This document shows, one piece after another, positions 26,562 through 39,445 of a stretch of 64,000 nt of DNA. Each line of letters opens with the position of its first letter. Position 1 is the stretch's first letter. A program made the position numbers and the translations under genes. This stretch comes from Piromyces finnis. Taxonomy: Eukaryota; Neocallimastigomycota; Neocallimastigomycetes; Neocallimastigales; Neocallimastigaceae. The stretch is from assembly GCA_002104945.1 (NCBI GenBank), contig MCFH01000030.1, positions 248,001 to 312,000 of the forward strand. The letters are read 5' to 3'. The notes beneath the pieces are model-generated. The model was not told where the DNA came from and searched no databases. It saw nothing but the letters and a program-made list of their open reading frames with translations.

Positions 26562-26583
26562 AAAAAAAAAAAAAAAAAAAAAA
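26562..26583 (-). promoter_or_regulatory. Poly(dA:dT) tract upstream of EHD gene
   Basis: A 22-nt A run (T on the gene strand) ~106 nt upstream of the start codon; inferred promoter element. Confidence 0.35.
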
Positions 26584-28107
26584 TTTAAAAAAAACTGATT
26601 TTAAAATTATTAAAATTAAATAAATATTTGTTTATTATAAAACATGATTAATTAGCATATTAATTATAATGCAAGTATAATAATATTAAACTATTATTTT
26701 ATTGTTAAATAATAAAAAATATATATTTTAGAAATTTTTAAAATTTTTAAAGTTAATTTAAATAATATTATTATTTTTGAGTAATATAAACTTTTTTCAC
26801 TTGAAATTATTAATTTTTTTTTTTTTACTTTCATTTATCAATAATAATAATCTATATCATATATTTTCTTATTAATATTCATTATTTTATTAGATAGAAA
26901 ACTATGAAAACACGAAATAAAATATTACATATATTCTTAACATTCTTTAATATATTTATATGTATAATATAAAGTTGAACATTTAAAAAAAATTTAATGT
27001 TTCTTTCATTTATTCTTTTTGTTATTATTATTAACATATACTATTACTATATATGTTAAACATATAAAGAAAAAAAATTAATATATGATTTAACTACGCA
27101 ACTGAAAATTATTTTATTTTTTATTATTTTCAAAAAAAAAAATAAAAAATAAAAAGCAAAAGTAAAAGTAAAAGTAAAAGTAGAAGAAACAACAAATAAT
27201 TGAAATTTTGTATATAAAGTTCATAAATATATGTATACCAACTTTAATTTATTTTATTGAATAGAATTATAATAATAATAATAATAATAAAAAGAATTTA
27301 AAAAGAAAAATTATTAAATATCTTTTATATCTAATACGAATCATATTAAAAATGAAATAAAAATAAATTTGTCTCAATTTCGATATTTATTTAAATAAAA
27401 TATAATAATAATAATAATAATTTTTATGTTGTATTTTCAATATTTTAAATATTCTTGTTTTTTTTTATTTATTTATTTTTAATCTTCATTAAAAATATAA
27501 AAATATAATTTTATTTTTTTGTAGTTACAATTTTATTTTTAATGAATATCTTTATAAACGGACCCTTCACCTTTCACCAATTTTAATAAATTAATTTGAC
27601 ACATAATGCTTATTCTAATATATTAATATGGAATAAAAATATATAATAAATATATTTATAAAAAAAAAACTATTTTAAGCAATTTAAATTTCGACATTTA
27701 TAGTATTTAAAAAATATAATTGTTATAAATACATATAAGTAATACTTATTAAATGATAATATATATTTTTTTTTATTCTTATAAATAAACCAATGAAAAT
27801 AAGAACATATCTATCTTTCTGTTAAAATTATACAAAACGAATCTTTAATATTTTCTTTTAGTAAAAAATTGACATTTTAGAAGAATAATAAGAAATTATA
27901 ATTCATATAAATAATATTCCTCAGATAAAAAATTCAATTTAATTAACATTCAACAAGCTTTTCCAAAATGGAATAATATTAATCATTTATTCTCTATATT
28001 TTATTATTTTATTATTGTAAATAATTTAATTAATTTATTCTTTCTAGGTTAAAAGAATATCAAATTTTCCGCATTTTTATATTAACATTACCAAGATTTT
28101 AATATTC

Positions 28108-28142
<35 letters not shown>

Positions 28143-28439
28143 TTTAAAAAAAAAATAAATAAATTGCATTAACATAATAGTTATTATATGTATTGATTTT
28201 ATTTAGAAATATTATTTTTAATGGAAAAAGAAAATATAGTATCAAATATCTTTATGTTATTAATTTCAACTATGATAATGAAAAATATTTAAAAATATTT
28301 CATTCCATATCAAATACAGTAAATAAAATATGATTAATGTATTAAATTTTAATAAAGTAATGTAAATGTATGATCCACAAAATTCATACATTATTATTAT
28401 ATATTATTTAATAATTTTAAATTCGGTATTTTTTAGTTA

Positions 28440-28830
28440 AGCCTCATTAATACAAAATATTGAATATTATATCTGTTCACTAAAAAAGAAACTTGTATAT
28501 TAGAAGTAATAATGTATGATCCATACCAATCTAATAATATTATTGGATAAGCTTCAATAATATAAACAATATGAACAAACCAAACTAGAAAATATTGAGT
28601 ATTTTAAAAACTTTTTTTAAAGGTAATATTACTTATTGGAATATAATAAATAAAGTTTATGAAAGTTCTTATAATTTATTATGAAAAAGCTTATATACTT
28701 TAAAGTTATACAAATAAAATCACCTAAAATTACACTTAATTTTGACTTTTTACTTATCCTTTCCGAGGTCACGTGTGGTGCTTCCACAAAGAATTCTTCT
28801 AAAATTGGCAAGGTTCCATCAATATATTAA
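28440..28830 (-). pseudogene. Possible gene fragment of unknown family
   Basis: On the minus strand, about 43 codons near 28830-28700 have much higher GC and normal codon use than the surroundings and read DGTLPILEEFFVEAPHVTSE and on to KKSKLSV. A second open stretch near 28600-28445 reads EAYPIILLDWYGSYIITS. A related GSYI segment recurs near 28370. No start codon, no clear splice links and no family recognised. It could be a decayed gene, a transposed fragment, or exons of a gene I failed to assemble. Confidence 0.3.
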
Positions 28831-29105
28831 ATTAAATAATAAAAAAAAAAAAAGGAAAATAGATTTTATTTCAAATGTTTTATTTTATTATTCTTTTTTT
28901 AGAAGATAAAATATTATCTTTGTTATTTGAATGATTATTAAATTAACATATTTGAATTTTTTTGATATATGGAGAATTTATTATTAAGACTGTTAATATT
29001 ATTATTTATTTAATATTCTTTTTCTAATCAAAAGTATTTTTATTTTATATTTATTATCTAGAGAGTAAGATCATTAATTATCAATTTATTTAACATGAAA
29101 AAGAT

Positions 29106-32100
29106 TTAAAAATTTTCATTATTTTTTGCTTCTAATTGTTCAACTAACGAATCACATATTTCAACAAGTTCCATATTTTCATTAGTTTTGGTATCATATT
29201 CTTCTTTTAATATTTTATACATTCCTTGTAAGGATTCATTATTTAATTGAGTTTTCCTTATTTTCGCTTCATAAATCGATATTTCTTGATCTCCTCGTTC
29301 TTTTTCTTTATTAATTTCTGAGTGTGCTCTATATTGTTTTTTTTTTTTTTTTTTTTTTTTTTTATTTATAAAAAAAAGGTTTATTAGTTATTCTGATAAA
29401 AAAAAAAAAAAAAGTAATATAAAAGAAAATAATTAATTATTTCTTGTCAATATTAAAGTTATATTTACACTTTTATTTTTGATTCAACATGTTCCAATAA
29501 ACCTTTACATCTCTGATTTGCAAATAATACGTCATTCTGAAGACTATCAATATTATCTTGTAGTATTTTTTTATTCTATTTAAAATGTTATATAATATAA
29601 AATAATTTGAAAATTATAATAATATTTATTAATATTATATTAAATATTAGTATAATCAAATGATATTATATATTATTTGATTATATCTTAATCTTAATAA
29701 TGAACTATTTAGTATTTTTTCATTAATTACCTTTACAAATTGAATGTTTTGTTTATTCATTTGATTATAATGAGATTGGATTTCATTAAAAGCCATTGAC
29801 ATTACTTCAGACTCTCTTTTTAATCTGTTAATTTCATTTACCAAGTGCTCAATTTGAATATTATTTTTCTCTTTTATTTTATTGGTATCATCAATCATTT
29901 GAGTAATGGTAAGTTCATATTCATCAAGGGTATCTTTGATCATTTCCTGTTTGGATAATGATTTATAATAATTTTCTTCAAACTGCATTTTTTTATTTAA
30001 TTCCATTTGTATTTCCTTCTCATACTATCATAAAATAAAATTATATATTATAATAATATATATATATAGATTTGGGTAATAATAAATAAAACTTATTAAT
30101 CTGTTGAGCTTATACTTTTATATATATATATAATATAAAAATTGTATTTTTACCTTTTTTTGAATTTCTAACTTAATTTGTTCTATATAATCATCTGGTA
30201 TTGATGGTGAATCCTTTTTATCTATATCTTTATCATCTTAAATAATAAAATGAAATAATAGGAGTGAGAAAAAAAAAATTTTTTTTTCTAACTATATATA
30301 ATGTAAATAATTACCCAAATTATCATTTTCGACATATTCAACATCACTACTATCTACTTCTAGATTTGGTTCAAATAAGGTAATAACACTATCACTATTT
30401 CTTTCATCATAGCAATTATCAAAAGAATAACTGCTATCATCTATCTCACTAAATGAAGGATAATTAATACTGAAACTTTTTGGTATACTTTCATGAACGA
30501 AATTACTCTTTGGATATAATGATACATTTGAAGAAGAGGATGAACCATTTTTTATTTCTTCTACTAAATTAGTCGAATTCATTGACAAATTATCTTGATT
30601 GATATTAAAACCATTCTCATTCTTTTTAGGAAATTCTACTTTTTCTTCTTTCGGTATTTTAGCATCATTATTTTCAATTATATCTTCTGATATTATATGA
30701 TTTGTATTTATTTGTAATTCCTCTACATCCTGAGCAATAATTTCTTCATTAATTAATTCTGCTTCTGATATAAAATGCTCATGAGCATTATCATCATTTT
30801 TTATATTATTAATTATATTTATTTCATTTTGCTGTAAATTGGAATTACTTTCTGATTGTTCTGTTTTAATATTTTTTGATATAATATTGTTATCTTGAAT
30901 TTTAAACTCATTATTTTCTTCATTTGATTTTTCCTCTTTATCATTAGATTCTACTAATTTATCATCAATAAGAAAATTTGAATTTACTTCATGGTTATCT
31001 TGTTCATAATTATTTAATTTATTTGATTTATTTTTTTGTATTTCAATATTATCAGATTCTTTATGCCATTCAATATCATGGTTTTCTTCTAACTCTTCAT
31101 ATATATTATCATTTTTTCTTAACAATTCTTTTGATTCATCATTTGTTTTTATAATATTTTCCATGATTTCACTTTTATTATCTTTTAATGTTCCCAATTT
31201 ATTTTTCTTATTAGAAACTATTTCACTATTTTCTAATAGTTTAGATTCATCTTTAATTTGATCATTTAACTGTTCACTCAACTGTTCTAATGATTTTACC
31301 TCTTCCTTTGAATTATTATTATTATTAATAATAATACTATTTAATATTAATGATTCATCATTCTTTTGACTTGATTCGTCAGCAAAATATTCATTATTAT
31401 TTTCAATAACTATATTATGATCATTTTCTAGTTTAAACTGTTGAAATTTTTCTTGTATATCTTCTATTTCTTTTGACTTTTCTAAATCTTTCAATTTATC
31501 GTTATTTTGTTTTAAATGATTGGATTTTTCAGGATTTAATGTATTATTTTCACAGTCATCACTATTAATTCTCTTAATAATAGCACTTTCTTTTGCTTCT
31601 TGTACCTTTTCTAAATTATTATTCTTATTATTGTTTTCTTTTTCTTCTATATAATTATCTATTTTTGTTTCAATATCATCATTAATATTTTTATTTTGTT
31701 TATTTTTTATTTTGGTTGTTTTATCTATATCATAATGTTTTGATAAATATTCATTAAATTCTTTATCGCATTCTGAATAGAAATTGTTGACTATATCTTG
31801 TTCTATAGTTTCAATTTTATCTATCTTTGTTTTAAGGACGTTGATTGAAGAAAAATCATTAACAGTTTTAGAATCATAATCTTTAATTTGATTTATTATT
31901 TCATTATTATTTAATTGCTCTTGCATTTCTTCCTCGTTTATCTGACCATCATTTTGTGGCTCATCCAATAGTCCTTCCTTTATAGGAATATCATCTTCAT
32001 TTAAATGATTAATGTTTTGATATTCAGTATTTAATACTTCAATATTATATTCATTTGTTTTATCCTTTTGAATAATTTCTATAAACTTTTGAAATTCAGT

Positions 32101-33549
32101 ATTTCCGCTTAACTGTTTTGAAATATTATTATTTATGTTTTGTTTTTTGACAGTATTTCTAATTGAATTATCTATATTAAATTGTTTTCTTGAACTTTGT
32201 GAATCTGCTATAATATTTTCATCAATGTTAGATTGGCTTTTATCATATTTTACAGTATTAGGATCAATGCTTATGGTTCCACTATTTATACATTCTATTT
32301 TTTCACTGTTATCATTATTATTAATTACTACTACATTTTGACTTTCATCAAACATTCGTGAATTAGTAGCATCATATTTATCATTTGTAGATGCTATTGA
32401 ATTATCTATAGTTATTATTGGAGTATTTGGAGTTTTTTCATAATCGTTTTTATTACTGTTTTGTATGTCAAGATATTTTTCTTTAATGAAACTAATTCGA
32501 TGACTAATATTATTGGAATTTAAGATATCAAATTCAAAAACAGAGTCTGCACTATCAATACTTTGATTCATTTTATTAATAATGGGATCAGTCATTTCTT
32601 CGGTTAAATCTGAAATTTCTTTTGAAATATAAAAAAAGTTTTTATTACTGTAATTATCAAATCTACCACCTGATAACCTAAATTTATTATCATATATTTC
32701 TCTTTCATTCAAGCTATCAAAATAATTAACTGCAGGTTTAAAATTAGGTGTTTTACTAATTTTGGTATTTAAAATTAAATTTTCTTTAAATATACTGTCA
32801 GTTTCAATATTTGGTTCACTTTTACAGCTATGAATGGAAGGTGATTTTTTATGAAATGATGATATCATTGGTTTTAAATTATTATCACTTTCCAAACCAT
32901 CTAAAAATGATGTTTTATTTATTTTTTTCTTAAATAACAAGTCAATATTATCATTTGGAAGAGCATAATTTGATTTCTCATCATTCTCAATAATTTTTTT
33001 CTTACTATCTATTAATGGATTACTATTATTATTAGATATGATTTTACTATCACTTCCTTTTAAATCAGATAGTATATATTTATCCTTTTTTTGTCTATTT
33101 TTCATATTTTTATTGTCTTTTATATTGTTGATTTGAGAAGATAAAAGAAAATTTTCTGTATTTGAAGTAATATTATTGATTGTAATGTCAAAATCAGAAT
33201 GTTTAAGAGTATTATTTTTTAACGATAGAGTTTCATTTATAAATATGTTATCATTAAAATCTGGTTTTTCATAATTACTTGTATTATTGTTTTCATTACT
33301 GCCATCTTCGTAAGATATTATATAACTATTTTCTGAAATATTTAGTGAATTCATTTTATCTGATAAAAATTTATTTATAAAATCATCATTTTCAAATTTA
33401 AAATTTTCATTTCTATTTGAGATTTCTTGTTTATACCCTACATTGTTATTTGAATTTGTTGATGTTCCAATAATATCGTTTGACCTTTTATTTTTATTGA
33501 ATATACTTTTCAATTTCTTATTATCATTAATTTTAATATTTTTCTCCAT
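29106..33549 (-). CDS. TACC-domain protein with long acidic Asn/Ser-rich N-terminal region, 5 exons, 1313 aa
   Basis: Exons on the minus strand are 33549-30315, 30236-30154, 30024-29731, 29575-29469 and 29328-29106, in phase. The first ~1080 residues are Asn/Asp/Glu/Ser-rich and probably disordered. From ~1100 to the end is a continuous coiled coil fitting the TACC domain: DEYELTITQMIDD (about 1140-1152) matches the conserved EYE.TI.QMI of animal TACCs, and the end reads MELVEICDSLVEQLEAK like the TACC terminus ELTKICDELI. TACC proteins (Alp7/Mia1 in fission yeast) recruit the XMAP215 microtubule polymerase to spindle poles and microtubules. An acidic variable N terminus is normal for the family. 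Identification rests on the C-terminal motifs; good but made without a search. Confidence 0.82.
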
Positions 33550-35952
33550 GTTTTCTTTGAATAATATATGTTATATTATGAATGATAAAATATATATGTT
33601 TTAAAATATTTAATCTAAATTTCAATAGATTTAATATATATATTTATGAATAAAATGAATTTGATAATATGATATATGATATTTACATAAATAAATAATA
33701 TTATCATTAATTAAGATTAAATAAATAATAATGAATAAAAATATTTCCTTTTAAATATAAAAAGATATGAGTTTTAAGAAATAAATTAATCAATTAATTT
33801 GAAATCTATTTCCAATAGATAATTAATTTGTATTTTAAAATACAACTTGAAATATAAGTTTTATTTATTTGTTTTTTCCTTTTTTATATTGAAAATTTAA
33901 TAAATTATTTTCCTCTTATCATTGACCTTTTTATTTAAAATTTCATTACTGATTCTTCTTCATCTAAATTATATATTTTTATAAATTTGAAATCTATTAT
34001 ATGCTATATTTTTTTAATAAAGTAATTTTAATTTATAATCTTGCAATTTTTGGTTAAAAAAAAAAAAATTTTTTTTAAATTTTGAATTTTATTATTTAAA
34101 TAAAATTTTATAAATATTGAATTATTTTAATATAAAAAATAAAAAAATATATATTTTTTTTAAATTTATTAAACTATTTAATAAAAAGTTAAAGTTTATG
34201 CATTATAAAAATAAAAATATTTGACACTTTTAAATTGTTGCATTTTTATAATAACTTTAATAATATTTATTATATTGTTATGTTTTCTGAGCTATCGTTA
34301 AAAATAACACCTTTAAATAATAGTCTATTCAATTTTTGAAACATATTTTAGAAAAAGCCACAGTCATTCTTTTTATAATATCATTATCTATTAAATTAAT
34401 TTTTAAATATATATTTAATAAATTAAGATAATAAATAATTAAATCATTAAATAATTAATATTTCTGTTTTTTAATATAACCAATTTTATTTTATAATATT
34501 TTTTTATGTAGCTATTTACAATTATATTTCAAATAATTATATAGTTCTATCATTAAAAGTTTTAAAGTAAATAAATTATTAGAATAACAAAAGTAATAAT
34601 AATAAGAGTAATATAACAATGATTATTGTTTATTTTATTTTTCGTAAATGTCTAAAAATACATTTTTATCATCATAAAATTTTTAATTTATTTTTAATAT
34701 TTTTTTGATGTTTTTTTTATTTTTTAATTTATAATGTATTTTTATGTTAAAACTTAATCCAGTAGATATTAATATTCATCTTTAAAGAAAGGTCTTATTA
34801 AAAAATAGTGTTAAAATATTATATATTTTATCATATCTAATCTTTTTTTATATTAATAATTGTTTATTTATTTAATATAATTCATTTATCCAATAATATA
34901 TTAATTGATTTTAATTATAAATTGATTACTATTAAATATTAAATAATAATTATATTGATATATTTATTTTATTTATCTTATACCTTACATTTATATACAT
35001 TATTTAACATTATTTAATAATGTACATTATAAATTTATTGTATTTTTTTTATATTAGTATATATTATCAAAATTATTATTTATAATGTAATTTTTTTCTA
35101 GAAAAAAAGAACATATACATAATTATTTATATGTATTTTTTTATATTAGTATATATTATCAAAATTATTATTATTTATAATGTTCTTTTTTTCTAGAAAA
35201 AAAGAATATATATATACATATATATATATTTATTTATATATATAATTCATTTTCATTTATATAGAAATTTTTTTATCAAAGTATTTTAATTGAATATACT
35301 ATTTAATATTTTTGCCTCTTTATTTAATTTTGTTACTATTCAAACTACAATTAAATTTATAATAAATGAGTAATCTTAGTTTTTAATTATATTATTTTAA
35401 TAATAGAAATATTTGTTATATAATATCATATCATAATGGCATCAATAAGGATACAATTATTTATAAATTCCAATATATATTTTATATAGTAATGAATATT
35501 ATATTATTGATTTTCATAAATTACATTTAAATTTGGTAAGCAAAATTGTGAAGTAGTATGTTATAAATGTGTAATATATATAGCTAAATGGAATGAATTA
35601 TAGAATTTAATATGATATATCATATTTTTATTTCAAGTTACTTTTAAATATGCTATTTTCTTTAATCTATAATATTATTAACACTCTAATATTATAATAT
35701 TATTCATATAAAACGATAAATTTTAAAAATTAATTACTTTCAAATCATTTCTTATTTCTTAGTTTAATATCTATATAAATTTGTATAAATTAAAATTAAA
35801 TATTAATCCATGTGAAGTAACTAAATATTTTTTCATTTATTTATATAAAAATAATTAAAATTAAATTAAATTATATATTAAGAATTTCAAACCATTAAAC
35901 AAGTATTTATTAAATTATTAAAATGTGATAGGAGAATATTTTATTTAACATA
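33550..35952. other. Intergenic upstream of the TACC gene
   Basis: No open frame or RNA structure recognised. Contains a ~93-nt tandem duplication at 35040-35208 (separate entry) and many ATT/TATA runs. Confidence 0.6.
35040..35208. repeat. Two-copy ~93-bp tandem duplication with a palindromic core
   Basis: Copies at about 35040-35132 and 35133-35208 share TATATTAGTATATATTATC, an ATT-rich middle, and TTTTTTTCTAGAAAAAAAGA. The last part is palindromic around CTAG and could fold as a hairpin. The second copy has an extra ATT unit. Confidence 0.75.
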
Positions 35953-35957
35953 TTTAT

Positions 35958-36174
35958 TATTAAGAGTTGTTTAATTTAGGTTTATAATTATGTCAACTTT
36001 ATTAATATATTTTATGATAAAGAACTACTTGCGTTACATTCTTCTCAAACTACATGTATTTATACATTTACATTGTGGCTTAAACATATAATCAAATACA
36101 ATATATACAAATACGTTTTAATACATTTCAATACATTTGAATACATGTGACATAACGTTTCACATATTCTAACA
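35958..36174 (-). repeat. 3' LTR
   Basis: 217 bp, no difference seen from the copy at 40342-40558. Preceded on the sense strand by a polypurine tract. Left flank TTTAT is the target duplication. Confidence 0.95.
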
Positions 36175-36189
36175 TTCCCCCTCAAACCT
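36175..36189 (-). other. Polypurine tract of the LTR element
   Basis: The sense strand reads AGGTTTGAGGGGGAA directly before the 3' LTR's TGTTAG. The G-run ending in AA next to TG is the usual plus-strand primer site of Copia elements. Confidence 0.85.
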
Positions 36190-36540
36190 AATTTTCTACT
36201 AAGTAAAATTTGGTTTGCTGGTGAATATGTGCATTTTATTATTTCTAAACTATTAACTATAAACTAAATCTAATGTTTAAAATTTTTATATTTCATTAAC
36301 TGGAATTTAAAATATTTCACATATATTATTCACTAATTGCTTTAAAGAATTTAAATATTACCCTATAACTTCGTTTTTATGGATAAACTGAAAACCTTTG
36401 TATAATTGGGTAGTATTAAAGTTTAAAATTTGGATTGGATATTCATAAATTGTTATACCATCCATTAAGGATTGAAAACCCTTCCGGTTTTACATTATCC
36501 TATAAACTATTTTTGGTAATCTCTCTGAGATTTACACAGA

Positions 36541-36732
36541 ATTATAGACAACACATGGTTTATCTCTTTGATTTTACGTCCTTATGACAACGCATGGTTT
36601 ACCTCTTTGGTTTTACGTTTTCTTAACAACTCATGGTTAACCTTTGATTTTACGTCCTTATGACAACACCTATGGATAACTCTTTTTGGTTTTACGTTCT
36701 CTTAACAACCTATGGATAACTCTCTGGTTTTA
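36541..36732. repeat. Five degenerate ~40-bp tandem repeats inside the LTR element
   Basis: Units share ACAAC.CATGGTTTA (or CTATGGATAA), then CTCTTTGGTTTTACGT and a TCC/CTTA spacer. Sizes vary from about 35 to 44 nt. Not coding in any frame. Confidence 0.8.
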
Positions 36733-37543
36733 TGTCCTTATAATTACAATTTTCTTTAGAATATTAGCATAATTGTATTTCAATCTATTTGTAAATACTA
36801 ATTAATAATGGTAAAATTTTAATTAAATTCTTAATAGTTATTTAGTTTATGTATATTGAATTTTAACATTTTCTTTTAGGTGTTTTTCCTTCCTTTTATG
36901 CCTTTTGTATTGATTAATTATTCTTATAATATTTAAGAATATTTTACTTTGTATTTGAAATTTTGTTCTTTTCATTTTTACATATTGAATCTTATAAATT
37001 TTTACAATTTGAATTTCAATTCATTCTATTTATTAAGCCTTAGTTTCTATGCAATGTTTTAGTTATTTCCAATGTTTAACTAGAAACAAAAATTATTATC
37101 TTGAATTTTAAATTTCGTATATTCACTACTTCCCCCTCAAATCTAGATGTTTAGTAATAAATACTAAGATTTGAAAAAGAGAAATTTAAATTTCATAAAA
37201 TTTCATTCATTTTGCATCAAATTTTCATAATAATGAATAATTTTCCATAACATATATGATAAGTATTAATACCTATATAAATAATAAATAACATATTCTA
37301 ATGTTTTCATTCATTTTTCTCAATTGCCTATCCTTTAAAATATAGTGAAATAATATTTTCATGATAATATATTTTAATGTAGTGATAATCATAGAATATC
37401 AAACTAATGAATAAAATATTCCTCAATTATGTATTTCTTTACTTCAAATTAAAATAATTAGATATACCAGTAAAATTATAACAAGTTAATATTGTAAGAT
37501 AATGACATTTAAAATATCGATTGTTGAAGAGAATAAAGTTCTT

Positions 37544-37700
37544 CTAAATTATATCGAAGTCGGCTCGGTTAATTAGAATGTCAGCTAATTGGTCGGCGAT
37601 CACTCACTACGTTGAAAGTGGCGATTTATATATGAGGTTACTAAATCACCATAAATTATATTTTAAAACGGCGTCACAACATTCTTGAATGTTGGTAATA
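37544..37700 (-). pseudogene. Remnant of Copia-type RNase H (end of pol)
   Basis: The minus strand at 37600-37544 reads IADQLADILINRADFDII and then a stop, matching the conserved end of Copia-type RNase H (consensus DQLADILTK). Upstream, about 37695-37650 reads ITNIQECCDAVLKYNLW, like the EAEY..QE..W..L region, but frameshifts and stops separate the parts. Gag, integrase and most of reverse transcriptase are not recognisable. Confidence 0.65.
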
Positions 37701-38653
37701 AATAAATATGATGAATCAATGTCATCTAAATCTAAGGAGCCCTTACTATGAAGGTGCTACATTGTTATTGATGGGACCAAATTAAATATATATAGGTCTA
37801 AAACCATCATTAATAATTATCTATGAATATAACTCATTTCACGCTAAGTTAAATCATGATAAGTTGATAAAATATTATTGAATATACCCATTTCACGCTA
37901 AGCATTTCTAACTTTAATAAATTACCTCATTTGAAATATTTGCTATGTATATTAGCAATAACAGCCTACGGGATGAGCATTTGACCAGTAATATATTTGC
38001 TTTATAGGTAGCAATAATTTAAATAATGCTTTTGAGGCTAAATATTATCTTAAAGTATTGTTATAATGATTTAATTCAAAGAGTAGTATACTGGATTAAA
38101 TTATATAATACTGATTTGAGTGAAATTATCATAAAGAAATTGATTGACATTTTCACAAGGATAGTTTCAATGTTCATTGCATAATTTCATTACAATAGGG
38201 TATTTTATACAAACTTATCAAATAATGTTTAATTATTCTAATTCATGTTTCTAATTGTATAAATTTTATGTATTTTCTTTATGTTCTATCTTTCCTCTAT
38301 GGCGGAAAGAATATTTTCTCATTGAAATAGTAGTAGTTAAAGTATTTGAATATTTCACAAACAATTTATTTACTTGAAATAAATATGTATGCTATGCTTT
38401 CAATAACAATAATGCTATTTTATGAATGTTAATAAAACTAGTTCTTTTGAAAATAAGATGAAATATTGGTAAATATATGTAATTATGTGTTCATGAATAT
38501 TTGTGAATGGATATTTTAATAACTGGATATATGGATATTTAATGTTATTGTATGTAAATTGACATAATGAGTGGATCAATATCAAGTTGAATAATCTTCA
38601 TGCTATATAATAAACTTTATATCTTCCTAAATTATATTTTAACTATTTTCTTG

Positions 38654-39445
38654 TCAGAAGTGAGTTCTTTGACAAATAAATTTAACAACATCTATATATG
38701 GTCTTAATAGTTCTGGAACAATTAAAACATTTTCGGTTTGATAGTTTTCGAGAGTACAGCAAAAGGTACGTCCGTTAGCACAAAGAGTACCGTTTAATAA
38801 GTGAACGTAGTTCTTAACATGGGAGTTCATCTTCTTAACACCAAACATGTTACCTAAGTTTCTAGATTGGTAATCAGTATAGTTACGACAACTATCTAAT
38901 TCCTTGTATTCAGGTTGGAATGGAAAATAAGCTTAAAGATCGTGTTTCTTAGTAGCAGCATTGTTTAAGACATCAGAAACAATGGCAATAACGTGATATA
39001 GAAGCTTAAGAGATTGGTAGAAATCTTCAGTAGTACTAATTAATTGTTCTAATTCTTCCCAGCTCTTTTCTGATTGACAAAAATGGATTGCTCAATCTTT
39101 TCGAATTAGTTAATGCTGGAAAAGACCCTAAGTATTTTTTTGCAGTGAGCACCAGCTTTCTTTTTGAAACAAATTGAATAACTAGCATCTCTGGCTAATA
39201 ATTACTTTTCTGGTTCACTGAACCATTTACCACCATAGAAAGTACTGATTGGTTGTTCACTAACATTTTGGTTCTGGATCATCATTAACTTTAGAAACCA
39301 TGTATAATTCTTCATCAATATCAGATAATTGAGCTGTCTTGGTCATAACATCACTCTTCATAAGGAGTGGAATTAAAATCTTTCTGTAACCACGCTTCTT
39401 AAGGAAATATAAACCATATAGGATTTCTAATTTCATCAGTGTTAA
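38654..39445 (-). pseudogene. Seryl-tRNA synthetase catalytic-domain pseudogene carried in the LTR element
   Basis: About 265 codons of the class II SerRS core, without introns, on the element's sense strand. Reads in order: YGLYFLKKRGYRKILIPLL, DVMTKTAQLSDIDEELYMV, SEQPISTFYGG, FEKIEQSI, WEELEQLISTTEDFYQSL, then FPFQPEYKELDSCRNYTDYQ and LLNGTLCANGRTFCCTLENY, ending near VPELLRPYI and a TGA at 38654. These correspond to motif 2 and motif 3 of SerRS (family: TSEQPI, ELVSCSNCTDYQ, LNGTLCA.TRT.CAILENYQ). At least two frameshifts and three in-frame stops show it is dead. The N-terminal tRNA-binding arm is absent. Codon use and GC are those of a highly expressed host gene, so this is a captured host sequence. 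Confidence 0.92.

Larger units (their letters stand above)
26457..29105. other. Intergenic, AT-rich
   Basis: Lies upstream of the EHD start and downstream of the TACC gene. Mostly homopolymers (A run 26562-26583; ~30-nt A run near 28111-28140) and short microsatellites. Only 28400-28830 shows any coding-like composition (separate entry). Confidence 0.6.

Noticed and set aside
36541-36732. Short regular repeats considered as a CRISPR-like array
   Set aside because: Units are adjacent, degenerate and without unique spacers; eukaryotic retroelement context.
38654-38848. Open frame with SerRS similarity as a functional small gene
   Set aside because: It is the last open piece of a longer SerRS homology with frameshifts and stops upstream; a pseudogene fragment, not a gene.
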